The translations under genes and the position numbers were made by a program. The notes under the pieces are model-generated. The model did not search any database. It saw nothing but the letters and a program-made list of their open reading frames with translations, and had not been told where the DNA came from. A stretch of 64,000 nucleotides of DNA from positions 17,360,001 through 17,424,000 of the forward strand of contig CM114271.1 of assembly GCA_050084515.1 (NCBI GenBank). The letters run 5' to 3'. Origin of the DNA: Blasia pusilla (taxonomy: Eukaryota; Marchantiophyta; Marchantiopsida; Blasiales). This document shows positions 49,054 to 60,500 of this stretch, one piece after another (positions within the stretch are counted from its first letter, which is position 1; each line of letters begins with the position of its first letter).

Positions 49054-49389
49054 GAAAGACTGAGGAAGGTCCTCATCGCCTCGGACAAAGTGAAAGACTG
49101 AGGAAGCCTAGTCTATTTCCTGGATTCCCCTCGGTGTGGATCCAACTCTGCGGCTGCTCCACACGTCACAACTGCGGCAGCCTCCATCTCAGCAACCCTG
49201 CACATCCAACCAAGATCCTCCATATCTCTGGCTGCTCCATATGATGTTGATGCCACGGATCCAGCATCGGGTAATCTGCTCTTGTAGCGGATGTATCTGA
49301 GCAGCTATCCTAGCCACACGCCCGGCATCTCCCTCGACGCATCTAGGTGGTAGGACTCTAGCTCCTCCATGGGTAGCTCCACCATACTG

Positions 49390-50701
49390 TCAAGAAACTC
49401 CAGCTCCTCGTCCCCCAACATGACCACCTGGTGCACGATCTCTAGGCCCACCCGAATCGGCTACTCGCTTTGGTGCCCTCTCTGGCCCTCGGTCCAGACG
49501 TAACTCAAGATGTAAAGTGAAACACCTGGCGCGTGTATGACCATACCTCTGATAATAGTCACACTGATAACCTCCTGGTGCAGCATCATCTCCTCCTCCA
49601 TGCTGAGGCACACGTCCATGATCCTGACGAGTGCAATCGCGCTGATCATGGGCTCCACCACATCACCAACAAGTAATAGTTGGTGGTTGCTGTTGAGCTG
49701 CATATGAAGGCGCAGGTTTCTGTGGCACGGCCTCCCGGTATCCTCCCTGAGCTCCTGGTGCCACAGTCGACCTATCTCGGAGTCCACGTTGCTGCATAGG
49801 TAGTGCAGACAATCGTGACTCCTCTCGCCCTGAACACCTGATGGCTACGCTCTCCTCCGCCATATTGCGCTCAATGTTCTCGGCGGTCCTGGAAACATCT
49901 CTCAACGTAGGGGAGGTATTCATAAGAAGCACCCCCTCCCGTACCTGTGTCCGCAGGGTCCGGTCCAGCATCGCGTACCATGACTGGATAGCCTAAGCCT
50001 CTGTCATCCCCTGAGTGACGTTGATCAACCGGTGCAAGCGAGTGTAAGCCTCACGCAAACTCTCACCCGGGCGTCTGTGGAAGTCGTGGATGCTCCGCAA
50101 CTTCTCCGTCCGTACCCCCTAGTAACTCGCCCTCAACTCAGCAAAGAACTCAACCACATGGTTGAACTTGGGACGAACCCGACTAGACGGTGCAATTGCT
50201 CCCGTGCGAGTGACCCCTCCTAAAACGTTACTAGTGGAAAAGGAAGTAGCCTCTCCTGACTCCTCCTCCTCATCTGGGAATGGCTCTATCCATGACACAT
50301 AATGTGGGTCATAGTAGAGCCTCCACGCCTCGATCTCACGTGCATATCTCTGAGAGAACTCATGGTAATCTTCCATGGGCGCCCCCCTCTAAATGCTGGA
50401 ACATACCATTCCATGTTGTAAACGGGTTGAACTCTCTAGAGTTCTTGGCCCGCTGGAAGTCGCACCAACTCCTAAACTCTACTATGAAATCGTGCAACTC
50501 AATTGTGCCTACTGCACCTGAAAACCTACGCGGTCCTCTACCCCGATCATCCATCTCGTACGCCCAACTGGTAGGACCACTCATAATGTGTGGCGATGTG
50601 CTCACAAACTCCTCTACATGCTCCCCCTCGTCTAAAGATGACAGAGAAGGAGATTGAGGTGGTCTCTCACGTGGAGACCAAAGAACGTGGTGGTGGCGCA
50701 A
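49390..50701 (-). pseudogene. Gypsy-like gag relic
   Basis: Pieces in different frames read as a Ty3/Gypsy gag. 50360-50701 has RFSGAVGTIELHDFIVEF and the FNPFTTWNGMFQHLEGGA segment. 50119-50376 continues after a one-base shift in a G run (YHEFSQRYAREIEAW ... FNHVVEFFAELRASY), ended by a TAG. 49663-50118 carries on with LREAYTRLHRLINVTQGM and the YAMLDRTLRTQVREG segment. 49390-49611 has a degenerate zinc knuckle, CDYYQRYGHTRARC, whose second cysteine is replaced by tyrosine. Order and strand fit the downstream protease-methyltransferase frame. Confidence 0.75.
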
Positions 50702-51450
50702 GTCAGAGAATCAACGGTGGTCGTGGAAGACCTTCCACTTCGTAATGGCGGCAATGGCAACCAAAGAGTGGACAACGGCCGAATGCCGCTCTGAGCAATG
50801 TTGGGCAATGGCAAGGGCCGACGGTGGACGGTGGACCATTGACGGTAACGGTTTACCATTAACTAGTGACTATGACGGCGACGGCCGCCGCTGGCGTGGC
50901 GGCTGGTTTAGGGTTTGAACAATTTAACCCTTAAAATCGCCTAGCAATGGCAGTTTTGCAAGATTGACCATAACTTTTTACTCGCAACTCCAAATTGTGC
51001 AACGTGCACAGCTTCACGATCTACAACAACGTCAAAACATATTTGGAATTGGACATTCCAGTAAAAACTGATAGGGACTGTCATAAAGCCAAATGTCTCT
51101 TTCTCCTATACAAAATTTGGCAGTGCTTCCGCGCTGATTTCTCCCAACCAAAATGTAAAACCTGTAAAAATACAAATCAGCAAGCTACATGGTGCTCCCA
51201 AGAGCACGGGCATGGGGCAACTTGCTCCCATGATCAATCCTTGTCAGAAATTGGGCAGCGCTTCCGCACGCCACTCTTCCTCACGAAAAATCGGAAAATG
51301 CAAAGAACAATCAAAGCAGCCCTTGCTCCGGTGAGCACTCCCATGAGCCGCTGAACAGGGAATACAGTCTTCAACTTGCAAAAACAACAAGTGACCAGCG
51401 AGCTCCCCCATGAAGCTCTCTCACTCTCTCATTCTCTTATTCTCTCTTTG
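50702..51450 (-). other. Leader region of the methyltransferase-bearing element
   Basis: Lies between the LTR-derived 60-bp repeat and gag. Contains two diverged copies of a ~45-bp segment (AATTTGGCAGTGCTTCCGCG near 51113 and AAATTGGGCAGCGCTTCCGC near 51248). No gene. Confidence 0.4.
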
Positions 51451-51510
51451 TAAAGTAAGATCCAATCTCTCTCTACACCATCTCACACCATAGCTCTCAA
51501 AGGTGTGCAC
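51451..51510 (-). repeat. Exact 60-bp direct repeat, copy 1
   Basis: Identical over 60 bp to 52149-52208. It begins TAAAGTAAGATCC and ends AAAGGTGTGCAC. The pair encloses the second methyltransferase fragment. Confidence 0.95.
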
Positions 51511-52060
51511 ATATTAGCATAGTGGCTCCAGCGCGGGTAAAACCATCGATCGATGGCCCGGATCCAATATAGTGCCCTCCAGTCACATCCAACGTCGTGG
51601 GTGCCGTCTGCTGCAAGTAAACATAATCATCCCAAACCAAGCTAGGTACGGCCTCCTTGAATACATAGGAAGAGGGAAAACTAAAAAATGTGGGAAAGGC
51701 TTCCTGTGGCATGCCAATCGTGTTTATCACAATCAATGGCGGTCGATCATCTAGCCTTATTGCTTGTGATCGATGGCCCGGATCCAATATAGAATCCACA
51801 ACCAATCGGAGGGGCGCTCCACTCTCGCATATGCCCTCCGCAACACCTCGTGTGGTACCAAGTTGGTCCGCCAAAGACGCGAGCGATGTGCTTGTAAATC
51901 CACACTCATCCCATCCAACAAAATTTCCGGGCTGATCCATGCGCACATCTAATGTGCACTTGTCACCACACGGAATCTCGAATCGCCCAAAATCAGTACA
52001 TTCTTCGGAATGTATGTTGGATATTGTGCGCATACACATCGCTATACAACATACATCGCT
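51511..52060 (-). pseudogene. Second methyltransferase fragment, motif VI to C-terminal part
   Basis: In the minus-strand frame it reads PTYIPKNVLILGDSRFRVV, a stop, then a segment with AHRSRLWRTNLVPHEVLRRA, aligning residue by residue with motifs VI-VIII of the first copy. Motif VI has KNV in place of ENV. After a frame change it continues RPPLIVINTIGMPQEAFPTF and SFPSSYVFKE, a conserved region absent from the truncated first copy. A 25-bp direct repeat (51547-51571 and 51769-51793) lies within it. Confidence 0.7.
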
Positions 52061-52148
52061 ATCACCGAACACACACACAAACACGCACGATCCCATGCTA
52101 ACTCATGGCATCCAAACAACGAGGCAAGAAGTACTACAATATCTCCAA

Positions 52149-52208
52149 TAAAGTAAGATCCAATCTCTCTCTACACCATCTCACACCATAGCTCTCAAAG
52201 GTGTGCAC
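52149..52208 (-). repeat. Exact 60-bp direct repeat, copy 2
   Basis: Identical to 51451-51510. It overlaps the 3' end (minus strand) of the LTR-like arm at 52190-52520. Confidence 0.95.
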
Positions 52209-52520
52209 TCTCTCTTTCCTGTCAAACCAAACCCACTCTCCTAATGAAAGGCTTGGGTTACACTCACAAGGCAAGGGACCATAGCTCTACCACCTTATGC
52301 CAAGAGGTTCAACAAAGAGAGAACGAGCTCTCAAGCTCTCTCTCTCCTTGAGGTATACCCCTCCCCTCTCCCAAACTCTCTCCATGGTAACTTATTCTCC
52401 CAAGTCACCTCCTTGGCTCTTGACCTGATGTAGGAGGTAAAGGGCTACTTACCAAAAATAGAAAATCGATCATATTCTCAAAATAGTACTTACCTAAAAT
52501 ATTAAATTCGTCAATATGGT
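52190..52520 (-). repeat. LTR-like arm, left (inverted pair)
   Basis: Reverse complement of 53100-53455 at roughly 80-85% identity by eye. Shared segments include CTTGACCTGATGTAGGAGGT and CCAAGTCACCTCCTTGGCTC. Probably the 5' LTR of the minus-strand methyltransferase element. Confidence 0.75.
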
Positions 52521-52717
52521 TCCAAATGAGCCGAAACGGAGGGGAAACCTGCTCTCTCAGGTTTCTCAAGGCTTCAGCAGGTGATCCTGAACCTACTGAG
52601 CTTGTCCTCCACTACTCAAGAAGGCGCTCTACTAGATCTCACCGATCTATCCTAAAAGACGTGACATTTTGGTACTTCTTGTCTCGTTGTTTGTATGCCA
52701 TGAATAAGCATGAGATC

Positions 52718-52955
<238 letters not shown>

Positions 52956-53099
52956 ACACCATACATCATAATAACCTACATGACATGTTTGAGTTGGCTA
53001 ATTAATGATCACATCTTCTAGGTAGATGTATGTTCGACAAATATCATATCTTCAAGCCTTTAGTAGTGGGGGGACCGAGGAGGTTGAGGATGACCTACA

Positions 53100-53455
53100 A
53101 AGGGAGCCATATTGATAAACTTACTATTTTAGGTAAGTATCATTTTGACTATATGGTCGACTTTATATTTTTGGTAAGTGGCCCTTGACCTCCTACATCA
53201 GGTCAAGAGCCAAGGAGGTGACTTGGGAGCATAGATTATCATGAAGAGAGCTTGGGAGAGGAGAGGGGTATATCTCACGGAGAGAGAGCTTGAGAGCTCA
53301 TTCTCTCTTTGTTGAACCTCTTGCCATGAGTCGGCTAAGCTATGGTCTTACTTGCCTCTCGTGTGTAACCTTAGCCTCTCATTAGGAGAATGGGTTTGGT
53401 TTGACATTGAGAGAGACATGTGAGAGTTCATACATTTGAGAGCTCTCGTGAAAAC
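53100..53455 (+). repeat. LTR-like arm, right (inverted pair)
   Basis: Inverted copy of 52190-52520. It is followed within about 10 bp by a primer-site-like TTGTATCAGAGTG, which supports a 5' LTR of a plus-strand element. Confidence 0.75.
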
Positions 53456-53464
53456 CTTCAACAT

Positions 53465-53477
53465 TTGTATCAGAGTG
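53465..53477 (+). other. Primer-binding-site-like sequence
   Basis: TTGTATCAGAGTG resembles the plant initiator-Met-tRNA primer site TTGGTATCAGAGC, directly downstream of the right LTR-like arm. Confidence 0.55.
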
Positions 53478-54424
53478 TTGTGGGTTCTCTGATGATTGCC
53501 ATGGTTTGCACTATTAGGATTTCACATAAAATTTTCTGTAGTTTTCTTCCTATTTTTTAACTATGGTTAGTTTTGCGAACTATGATTGGAATTTTATCAT
53601 AGTTACAAGTCTCAATTAGTTTACTAGTTACCTCTTTAACTATTCTTGTGAGTTTTGGTTATGTTTAATTGTGCACATGATGTTATGGCCTACCCCTACT
53701 GTGTTGGCGTGTTTGTGATGTCCTGCTCATATTATGCTCGCCTATTCCTGGTGTGCTGGCCTGGTCCTATTGTGTCGGCCCTTCCACCTTGCCCTACCAT
53801 GCAGTGGTCCCTTCTGCTGGTCTCTTCTAGGAAACTATATAACTTCCCCTCTCTTCCCTTCTTCTTTGATTCACTTTTACTCCTGCCCTCTAAGGATGTG
53901 GGTTTTGAGATTAGCTTCTACATACCTTAACCTCTGTCGGTGCCTTGATCAACTAACAAGGTATGTGCATTGGTGTGGAGAATGCTCCAAGAACCAATCT
54001 AGCACAAACTCTTTCAACCACCTCTCTTCAAGAATTGTGTATTCTAATGAGGTGTTGCTTTTCAAGCACCCAGTTCTCAATAGAAGTTGTAGATCAATTC
54101 TACATGCAATCCATTTCAGATTTGCTCTTTCACGTTTGTAAGTGATCACCCTCATGTACATGGTTCACAGGAAGATCCTATCGGGATCTACTATCTTTCT
54201 ATCCTTTTAAAGTTTCAAAAGTAAGATCTGAGAGGAAGTAGAATTCTGATTTCAATAGGTTATGGGCCCAAGATTGCTTTTCATAGAATAGCAACGTGCA
54301 ATAAATCATAAGGGAGTAAGAATTTCTGTCAAAGGAAAATATTTCTTTCTCCCTATTTTAACACAGCTGCAAAATTAGCAACCATGGTATCCACTTACAT
54401 GATACCCATCCATCCTCTTAAAGG
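53478..54424. other. Degraded retroelement interior or intergenic
   Basis: No gag or pol motif is recognisable. The open frames here (91 and 135 codons, plus strand, 53655-54141) overlap each other and look random. Confidence 0.35.
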
Positions 54425-54606
54425 GTTTAGGGATATAAAAAAGTGTTTAAGAGCTAGTGTATAAATTATTAATGTCTTTCCATGAAGGGAAGAGATTAAT
54501 GATGTTCCCCATAAAATCAAATTTTTTCTTGTTGCCCGTAACATGTCATATGTCAAATAGAGATATGTTTGCAAATCAAGAAGGCACTCTCCCATACTAA
54601 TGTAGA
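54425..54606 (-). mobile_element. Helitron-like element, 3' truncated
   Basis: Minus strand: A|TCTACATTAGTATGGGAGAG, then the main-subfamily interior (CCTTCTTGATTTGCAAACAT, CTCTTCCCTTCATGG). The 3' hairpin and CTAG end are missing. Confidence 0.7.
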
Positions 54607-55659
54607 TTAATTCAAGATGAAAGGAATTTCCGTTGTCACAGTACCTCTCTTTATGTAACATGCAACCATTGAAGGTCGACAAATCTAAGATTCATTTATC
54701 CTATGAAACTATAATACATGAACAATTGGATTCAGCCCAATTAATTGTTTCCTTGCTTGAAAAAATCAATTCTAAGGTCTATCGCACTAAGCTCACTCAA
54801 ATAAAACTTATCGCTCAGATACACCACACTTCCAAAAAGAAAAAAAACCAGTATATAATGACATACAACTGATCTAATTTGTTGTAAAACATAGTAACTT
54901 GGAGTTTACTATTGAAAAGTAGCTGATAGAATTACTATAGTAACTTAGTGTTTACCACAATAATTAGTAATTTCTTGTTATCCTAGATTTACCTCGATAA
55001 TTCTGAGAATTACTGTGGGCGACAAGCCCTAACCCTAAAACCTATAAACTCATTCTCTTGGCTATATGTAACCCTCTGAGGATGCCCTGCGAAATTACAT
55101 TCTCTTAAGCCTTTCTGAACACAACTCTCGCGGCTGAGGAGCTGATTGAGAAGCATTGAGTCTGCTTTGCCTACATGAGTGGATTGTGCTTCTGACCTTA
55201 GTAGTTAAGTGTGCTTAGTAGTTCAGTGCGTTGCTGCTTACAGATTGAGAGGTTTGTTGACATGAGGGGTTCAGTGAGTCTTGTGATACAAAGTGTCTAG
55301 TAATACTAACCTGAGTGGTTGCTATTGAGATGTCTACTGCTGGGAACCTGAGTGGTTGCTATTGCACTAAGTGTGCTTGAGAATGCAAGGTAATCTGGTG
55401 ATGCAAGTTGTCTAGTGCTTTCCTCTACAATCTAACCTAAGAGGTTGCTATTGCACTAAGTGTGCTTGTAATAGCCAAGTTGCAGTGAAACTCTGATATT
55501 ATAAAATAATTAGATACGAACATGCCCACCCTAGTTCAAAAGAATAGAGACATTTTGCACACCACCATCATCTCATTTTAATGTGTTCCAAAGACTGAAA
55601 CACTTTAAAACACAATCCAAGTAAGTATAGTCTTGCCACTGCTCTTGATAAGATGTATG
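54607..55659. other. Intergenic with short tandem repeat
   Basis: No gene. 55300-55490 has three units around GAGTGGTTGCTATTGCACTA followed by AGTGTGCTTG. Confidence 0.4.
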
Positions 55660-56349
55660 CAATGAGAAACTGATTGACCAGCATAAGTATCTCCTTGTAC
55701 AAATTCAGAGCTAGCAACAGCTAGACCATCCATGATTTCAACTTATACACAATCAACAAATCAGTTTCTATCTCTATTGCCAAATCAGAGCCCTATCATG
55801 ATGTGACTCTTCTTATTCTCTAAGAGATACTAAGAAGGATTCTACACAGCCACACCTTGCACTCACACTACAGATCCTCACATATCACCAGCTCAGAGAT
55901 CAGACATGGTTCACCTCATTGAGCATAAACAATCTCCATCAACATACTAGACAAAACAATCTGCCTTCCAGTGAGGCTCTAGCAAGCATAGCAATTAGTC
56001 TCAATCTCCTCTTCCTACTCTTTGATCACTCTGTAGCAAGACCAAGAGCCTCAAGAGTTCTCACCAAAATTGTGCATGCTGTAGAATTAGCTTCTGCTCT
56101 CTAAACAGAGACATTATATACATGAGGATGAGCACTTCTGGCCCTTAGATCTTCTTGAACAGATCCATACCCTAAATAACAAATGGTGGCTAGCCCTAAC
56201 TCGAGAATTGCCCTAAGTCAAGGTTACCCTAAAAAGATAGAGGAACACTAAGTTATCTCTAGCTCACCCTAAATTAATATCCAACTAGATTAGTATTTGA
56301 CTGATTACTTTTAGGGCATGACTAAACTAGATATTAACAAGTTTCAACA
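55660..56349 (-). repeat. LTR-like repeat, copy A (inverted relative to copy B)
   Basis: Reverse complement of 59199-59895. On the minus strand it begins TGTTGAAACTTGTTAATATC and ends after a short ATGGATGGTCTAGC open frame that resembles a gag start. Confidence 0.8.
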
Positions 56350-57510
56350 TGCACAACTACCATATGCATGGATTAGCCTCTAGTAGGTTAGTCACACTAG
56401 AACTTGAGTGCTAAATATGTTCCATCCTAGATCGTCCCGACTATTGAACTTACATTTGCTATAGTCCTGTGTTTGAACTTGTCATTAATCTGTGTTTCTT
56501 TGCTTGTCTCAAGATTGAATAGAGTGTTTAGAATGTGATTTTGTTTTCCGGGAGGTTGAGAGAGTGGACTCATGACATTACTCAAAAGTAATGTAGGTTA
56601 ATTGTGTGCTCACAAGACATGCACATTGTCAATAATCTGTAGTATTCAACAAGTAAAGCCACAAACGACCACGATGGAATTACAATTTTCTGCTCTCAAA
56701 ACATGTACAAAGTCAACAATCTGACATCAATTTGTTGCACAGCTGGAGGGAGGAACCGAGAGCAAGCTGCACACAAAGTAGTTAAGGTTTGAACTGGGTA
56801 CAAATGTACACATACACTCCACAACAGTGGGCCATTTCCTGGTGAACTCTCAAAAGAAAATATGAATGCCCTGGTTCTCTTTGTCTTGAAAAGACGAGAG
56901 AACGTAGTCAGTGAGATTGTCGATATCAAGATTTGCGTTAGCATCGACTGGCAACTGAGTTTCGGAAACGGAATATCACACATAGATGTCATCATGCACA
57001 TATACAGCTGTCTTAGGTGTATATGTAACCGCACGCTGAGATATGTACTAAGACTTGCTAATAGTTTTGCACAAGTCCACTGGCTTACTACAGCTGTACC
57101 TGTACAAGCTGTTCAAAAATACGGGAGACCAATCCAATTTTCAAAATATTTCACAACCTGGCCTGCAGAGCAAAATGTAGATGATGAGAAATATTGATAT
57201 TGAATGCAAGCTCAATAGCCCAATGATTCAAAAAAGGACAGGTGTGACCAGTCTCTTGTTTCTTCATCCTCAAAAGCTTTGCCAATGTTAGTTTTGCAAC
57301 TTCTATACATGATGGTAAATAAAAAACTGTGCACTTCAGGTGAGGGATTGAAGTAAACGTTTATTCGTTGAGAGCTATGATGTGTAGAATGTTGGCATGT
57401 TCAAGGCTACTCATTCAGAAAATTGACTTGACAAACTACCCTAAGCCTAACATCCCTCATCATCCTTGTCAGATGACCATAATCTCCTTCTATTTTCAGA
57501 CACTTGAAAT
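56350..57510. other. Intergenic, 3' flank of DCAF4-like gene
   Basis: No gene recognised. Overlapping open frames at 56696-57034 (minus) and 56862-57197 (plus) lack motifs. Confidence 0.4.
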
Positions 57511-60500
57511 CTATCTAGCAGCCCCACTCATGTGAAGAAGCCCACTGGCGGAACCCATCCACAGTGCCCACGTATTGTCTTCCAGAAACGGAGACTCCTC
57601 AGAAAATCCCCCCCATCGAGCTGAATTACTTGTGCCTGCAAATTCTCATGATCAAGAGTGTTAGAAGTTTACTTCCATGACAGAACAAAAATCTTGGAGA
57701 TCAATCACAGGTAACTGGCAGCTTACAGAAAGATCTGGGCCAGCTAGCTGTTGTTGCTGGAGATGTCAAGCCCTTCTCCACATGCAGTAGACAACCAGAG
57801 GCCATGCTCCACACTCGGACAGAACAATCCTCACCACCTGAATCAACAGTGGGTATGAATAAGCTCACTTAGTTCTCCAGGTATTGCTAATTCATACACC
57901 AATTTACACTACACTCAGTGACATGTTTGCATGTCACGTTCTACATACACAAATCCATGACAAAGCATAAATAAGACCATTGCTGAACGTCGCAGATAAC
58001 AGGTAAGAACCTAACCGGAAACAAGTAGTCTCTCAGTTGGGTCCAACCCAAGCTGCAAAACAGTATGTGTGTTGAAGTGTCCATGGTATGAACGAACTGC
58101 TCCACTCCTTACCATTCGTCGGTCCCATTGTTGAATCTAGTGCACAACATAGAAAAAGCACATATGAAAAGGTAATCCCACTAGAACCGTCTCAAGTTCA
58201 CAATTCTTGCGAAAGACTGAGGATTCATACAAAACTCCAACAATACTTCGTGATATGTAAAAGGCATACCAGAAGCCAGCAAAGCGTTTGAGAGACAACA
58301 GCAGATGGCAAAAGTGCACCCTACCTCTCCATTCATAGCACTTGCTAGCAGATACCACTCACTGGAGCGAAGTAGGGCCAGGCTGCATAATGATCACCAA
58401 ATGTAAGCAATAAACTTCATATAAGATTTAACAAAAAAAAAAAACAAAAACAAATCTGGCAACTTGATGCTACGAGAGGTTTTTTTCATCACATCTTGCT
58501 CCAGAACTTGCGACTCAAGTCAACGACACGAAATTACCTGCAAATAGCTGACTCCATCAGCATAATTTGAGAATGACTGCAATATAGATTATCCACATTT
58601 GAAAATTGTTTCTGCAGCCACAACATGAATCATGTGTTTGCATAGAGACAAGACACCCAATATAGATGTTAGAAAAGGCATGAAGACCCTGCTTCTCAAT
58701 TTCTACCACATTCTTATGTCCAAGATAATGTTACCACTACAGCAGACAATCCTGGAAGGGTACAATGTGTATGCCCTTCAAAGAACATACGAGTTTGCAA
58801 CAGACTAGAGTACATGTGAATGAAATCTTCAGCCAGACTTCCCATGGTAGGGGGAAAAAAGGGAAGCTCACTGACTGCAGCTTCTTGGATTCCAAGAAAG
58901 CATATGACTTGGTATGCCATGATGGTACATCTTCATAGCAGGCCAATTCTTGGAGGCATAGAGTGTTAGATATCAGCACGTAGCTGATTACCAGAGACCC
59001 TCCTCTATTGACACCATGCCTAGCCACCTCTGCAGGTTTAATAGGACAGGCAGGTCATTCTTGTGACTCACCTCTAATGTGTCAGTGAATAGGTGTCACT
59101 TGTTAGCAACTCAGCACTCCTGGAAGTGAATTGCATTTTCTTTAGTTAGGACACGTTGTCTGTTGTAGGAAGGGCACAATAGAGGGCCTTGTGTATTTTG
59201 TTGAAATTTGTTAATATCTAGTTTAGTCATGCCCTAAAATTAGTTAGTCAAATACTAACTTAGTTGGATACTAATTTAGTTAGCTAGAGATAACTTAGTG
59301 TTCCTCTATCTTTTTAGGGTAACCTTGAATTAGGACAATTCTCGAGTTAGGGCTAGCCACCATCTGTTATTTAGGGTATGGATCTGTTCAAGGTCAAGAA
59401 GATCCAAGGGCCAGAAGTGCTCACCCTCATGTATATAATGTCTCTGTTTAGAGAGCAGAAGTCAATTCTACAGCATGCACAGTTTTGGTGAGGACTCCTG
59501 AGGCTCTTGGTCCTGCTGCAGAGTGATCAGAGAATAGGAAGAGGAGATTGAGACTAATTGCTGTGCTTGCTAGAGCCTCACTGGAAGGCAGGTTGTTTTG
59601 TCTAGTATGCTGATGGAGATTGTTTGTGCTCAATGGTGAGCCATGTCTGATCTCTGAGCTGGTGACATGTGAGGACCTGTAGTGTGAGTGCAAGGTGTGG
59701 CTGAGTAGAATCCTTCTTAGTATCTCTTAGATAGTAAGAAGAGTCACATCATGGTAGGGCTCTGATTTGGAAATAGAGATAGGAACTGATTTGTTGATTG
59801 TGTACAAGCTGAAATCATGGATGGTCTAGCTGATGCTAGCTCTGACTTTGTACAAGGAGATACTTCTGCTGGTCAATCATTTTCTCAATGGCAGTTCACA
59901 GGTGGTTCAGGTATGCACATCTGAGGTACGATCTGAGGTACGAATCTCCAATTAAGCAGAATAGTAGCATTGGTGACAATTCTGGCATTAGATTGGATCT
60001 CCATATCCTTCTTTTCAGAGAAAAAACGATTGTCCTTCCAAATGCCATGTCTTATGCTTAAATGCTGATGAATTGGCCTACCTTGCTAGTGGTAAGTCTC
60101 GTTTGTTGGTTGAACTTCTGCCGATTGCTCCAGGGCTCCAGCTTTTCTGACCCCTGCTTGCAGGAGTCTACGCGTGGAATTCTCATTTTAGAATCTGAGG
60201 TCTTGCGTGGATAAGAGGTAGATTGAGAAAGCCTTGGATCACTCCATGACCTAGGTCGAGCCTGGCGTAAATCAATAGTTGAAATTGCACCATTCCGAAA
60301 CCCACAAAGTAAAACATTTCCCTGTAAAAAGTATGAACATCCCTTGTGAGTTTGACATTCACCTTAAACATAGACTGGAACTCACTTAACATTGCAAGAT
60401 ATCCATCAACTAATATAATCTCTACCACTCAAGAAAAGAATCTCCCTTCAAAATGCTAATATCTCAGAAACCATGTGGAGTTGACGGGATACGCCACACC

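Noticed and set aside
58714-58920. Frame with FIHMYSSLLQTRMFFEGH as the missing DCAF4 blade
   Set aside because: Similar in pattern to the expected blade, but acceptor phases do not match the upstream exon, so it was left out of the exon list.
55919-59693. Related 61- and 81-codon frames (SINNLHQHTRQNNLPSSEAL...) at both LTR-like copies
   Set aside because: They lie inside the inverted LTR-like repeats on the strand opposite to the presumed element and are probably fortuitous.
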